Shown in pieces: positions 62,614-64,000 of a stretch of DNA of 64,000 nt (within the stretch, counting starts at the first letter, position 1; every line of letters begins with the position of its first letter). Both the position numbers and the translations under genes were made by a program. The stretch is from Pseudomonadota bacterium (lineage in GTDB: Bacteria; Pseudomonadota; Alphaproteobacteria; Rhizobiales; Beijerinckiaceae): assembly GCA_023386155.1 (NCBI GenBank), contig JAEWKH010000148.1, positions 16,054 through 80,053 on the forward strand. The letters run 5' to 3'. A model generated the notes under the pieces. That model was not told the origin of the DNA. It ran no database searches and saw only the letters and a list, made by a program, of their open reading frames with translations.

Positions 62614-63040
62614 GAGAACCCTCCAGATGCCCGATATAGAGTTGCTGTACGATGCTTGTAGTGGGGCATATGCGATCAGCACTGCCAAGCAGTGTCAAGA
62701 TTAAACAGGAAGTTACTAAGAGGAAAAGGGTATAAAGCCGAAAGTAAATCGGGGATCGGTATGTCACCGCCGGCTCTCAATCGCGGGATCGGATAATGTC
62801 GGGTGCCGAGACTTCTGCTCCTGATGCGGGACGCGCGAAACTCTGCTGAGCAAGGTCGGTGATATGAAGATGTACCACAAGGGCGAATGGAGCAGGATCT
62901 ATAAAAGAGGGTTTGGTGTTGTCGTGTATAGATAAGTTTAGAATAGTTCAAATCAGTGTATATTCGGATTAAAATAATTAAAAACTATAGTATTTGACTC
63001 TGTGAGAACTGCTCTGATAGGCGGAAATCATCGTAGTAAT
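62614..63040. other. 427-bp AT-rich intergenic region upstream of siderophore receptor
   Basis: Most of the stretch from 62640 to 63040 is much richer in A and T than the rest of the window. No gene supported. It should contain the receptor promoter and the iron box below, and possibly the promoter of the divergent basic-tail gene. Confidence 0.55.
62937..62952. promoter_or_regulatory. possible Irr-type iron control element
   Basis: TTTAGAATAGTTCAAA resembles the iron control element bound by Irr in Hyphomicrobiales (TTTAGAA with inverted TTCTAAA). It lies 89 bp before the receptor ATG, suitable for iron-responsive control. Confidence 0.4.
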
Positions 63041-64000
63041 ATGAAGGTTTCTGTTGTGAGGCTATCCTTTGCACTGTTGGCGTCGTCAGCTCTCGTTCTC
63101 GTTTCAGGTGAAGCCTTCGCACAGGCACCCGAAGCCCGCGTCATTCAACTGGAAGAGGTGACCGTCGAGGGGAGCAGGAGCGGGCAGGGGGGCGATCTGA
63201 CCGCAGATGGCTATGTCGCCACCTCGACCCGAGCTGCAACCAAGACCGACACGCCGATTCTCGAGATCCCGCAATCGATCTCGACGGTTACGCAGAAGCA
63301 GCTGGAGGATCGCAAGCCTCAGACATTGCTCGATGCGGTGTCCTACACGCCGGGCGTCCGAGTCGGTGGCTACGGCTTCGACCCCCGTTATGACGCGTTC
63401 AGCATTCGTGGAATCGATGTCACCTATACGGGCGTATTCCGGGACGGCCTGCGCCAGGTGAACAGCCCGAATGGCTTGTTCCGCCTCGAGCCGTACGGAC
63501 TTGAGGGAATCGCGATTCTGAGAGGACCCGCAGCTTCGATCTATGGCGCGAGCAGCACGGGCGGCATCGTCGATCTGATTTCCAAGCGCCCCACCTTCCT
63601 GCCTTTCCGCGAGGTCGAAGTCCAAACAGGCTCCTATGGTCGCCTGCAGGGCGCCTTCGATCTTTCAGGCCCCGTCAATTCCGACAAGACGTTCTTCTCT
63701 CGCCTGACCGGTCTCGTGCGCGACGCGGGAACGGAGATCGACGCCGTCAGGGATGACCGTGTCTTCATCGCGCCGACCTTCACCTGGAAGCCGAACGATG
63801 CAACGACGCTGACGATCCTTGGCGAGTACATGGATTCGACGACGGGCGGCACGGCGGCCTATATCAACAATTACGCCACCGATGCGGCGGGCAACCCCAC
63901 GAGCCTGTCGATTGGCGCGACCCGGGTGTTCGGCGGAGACAAGCGATATAACGACTTTCGCCAGAGGCAGGGCCGGATCGGCTATGAGTTCGAGCATCGC
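63041..64000 (+). CDS. TonB-dependent siderophore receptor, N-terminal part
   Basis: The first 320 codons of a receptor that runs off the window end. Signal peptide about 1-27 (ALVLVSGEAFAQ), TonB box region EEVTVEGSRS, plug domain (about 60-165) with ETPQSI-like EIPQSISTVT, DALRQVNSPNG-like and ILRGPAASIYGASSTGGIV, then barrel strands. The pattern fits FhuA/FoxA/FcuA ferrisiderophore receptors. ATG 63041 has no strong purine site directly before it. It is intact, unlike the relic at 27667-27963. Confidence 0.9.
   Translation, partial: MKVSVVRLSFALLASSALVLVSGEAFAQAPEARVIQLEEVTVEGSRSGQGGDLTADGYVATSTRAATKTDTPILEIPQSISTVTQKQLEDRKPQTLLDAVSYTPGVRVGGYGFDPRYDAFSIRGIDVTYTGVFRDGLRQVNSPNGLFRLEPYGLEGIAILRGPAASIYGASSTGGIVDLISKRPTFLPFREVEVQTGSYGRLQGAFDLSGPVNSDKTFFSRLTGLVRDAGTEIDAVRDDRVFIAPTFTWKPNDATTLTILGEYMDSTTGGTAAYINNYATDAAGNPTSLSIGATRVFGGDKRYNDFRQRQGRIGYEFEHR

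Overview
The window is GC-rich DNA from an alphaproteobacterium, most likely a member of the Hyphomicrobiales near Methylobacteriaceae (Microvirga-like). The pointers are DUF1127 and DUF6894 small proteins, a BTLCP transglutaminase-like protein, a tlde1/DUF2778 protein, a phasin, a possible Irr-type iron box and a CcoG/NnrS/pseudoazurin group. The genus is a guess. I saw no rRNA, tRNA, CRISPR array or phage module.

Layout. 0.1-3.7 kb: pseudoazurin, ccoG and nnrS, a microaerobic/nitrogen-oxide group behind an FNR-like box. 4.9-14.2 kb: a catabolic island with a SelA-like PLP enzyme, an IclR regulator, RidA, a COG3964-type amidohydrolase and a complete Dpp/Opp-type ABC transporter. 14.9-19.0 kb: a sugar-type ABC importer without its ATPase, then EcsC. 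19-27.5 kb: mixed cell-envelope and metabolic genes plus a DUF1127-type small-gene cluster. 27.5-28.3 kb: a scrap zone where a TonB-receptor relic is fused to an ABC-ATPase relic and abuts a 290-bp internally deleted IS481-family element. 28.3-38.9 kb: the most unusual part, described below. 39.0-43.2 kb: a second Crp/Fnr regulator, a class III nucleotidyl cyclase, a Ser/Thr kinase and a CxxCH (heme-type) DUF3365 sensor. 43.2-64 kb: a caspase-fold protein that seems to lack its cysteine, a GGDEF-EAL protein, two DUF900 hydrolases, methyltransferases, a lytic transglycosylase, two more cyclase-domain proteins and the start of a siderophore receptor.

The 28.3-38.9 kb region holds thirteen 16-bp sites of the form TGTGA-N6-TCACA (seven perfect, six with one mismatch). 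I noticed none of comparable quality elsewhere in the window. At nearly every site a hexamer with A at position 2 and T at position 6 lies exactly 21 bp away on the side of a gene, which is the geometry of class II CRP promoters (centre about -41.5). Predicted targets are at least seven tiny genes (28-87 codons), a transglutaminase-like protein, and each of three genes of a type I secretion module: HlyD-like adaptor, ABC exporter and a 107-aa two-repeat protein that I propose as its cargo. Two further promoters point into 50-60 bp of non-coding DNA ending in rho-independent terminators and predict very short sRNAs with a CCTCCC anti-Shine-Dalgarno stretch. A Crp protein with a canonical RETVxR recognition helix and the Arg-Ser cAMP signature (32035-32745) sits inside the region. 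A nucleotidyl cyclase and a kinase that share a C-terminal domain lie beside it. I infer a local cAMP-Crp regulon linking signalling, secretion, micropeptides and sRNAs. Function is inferred; the sites, spacing and gene arrangement are visible in the sequence.
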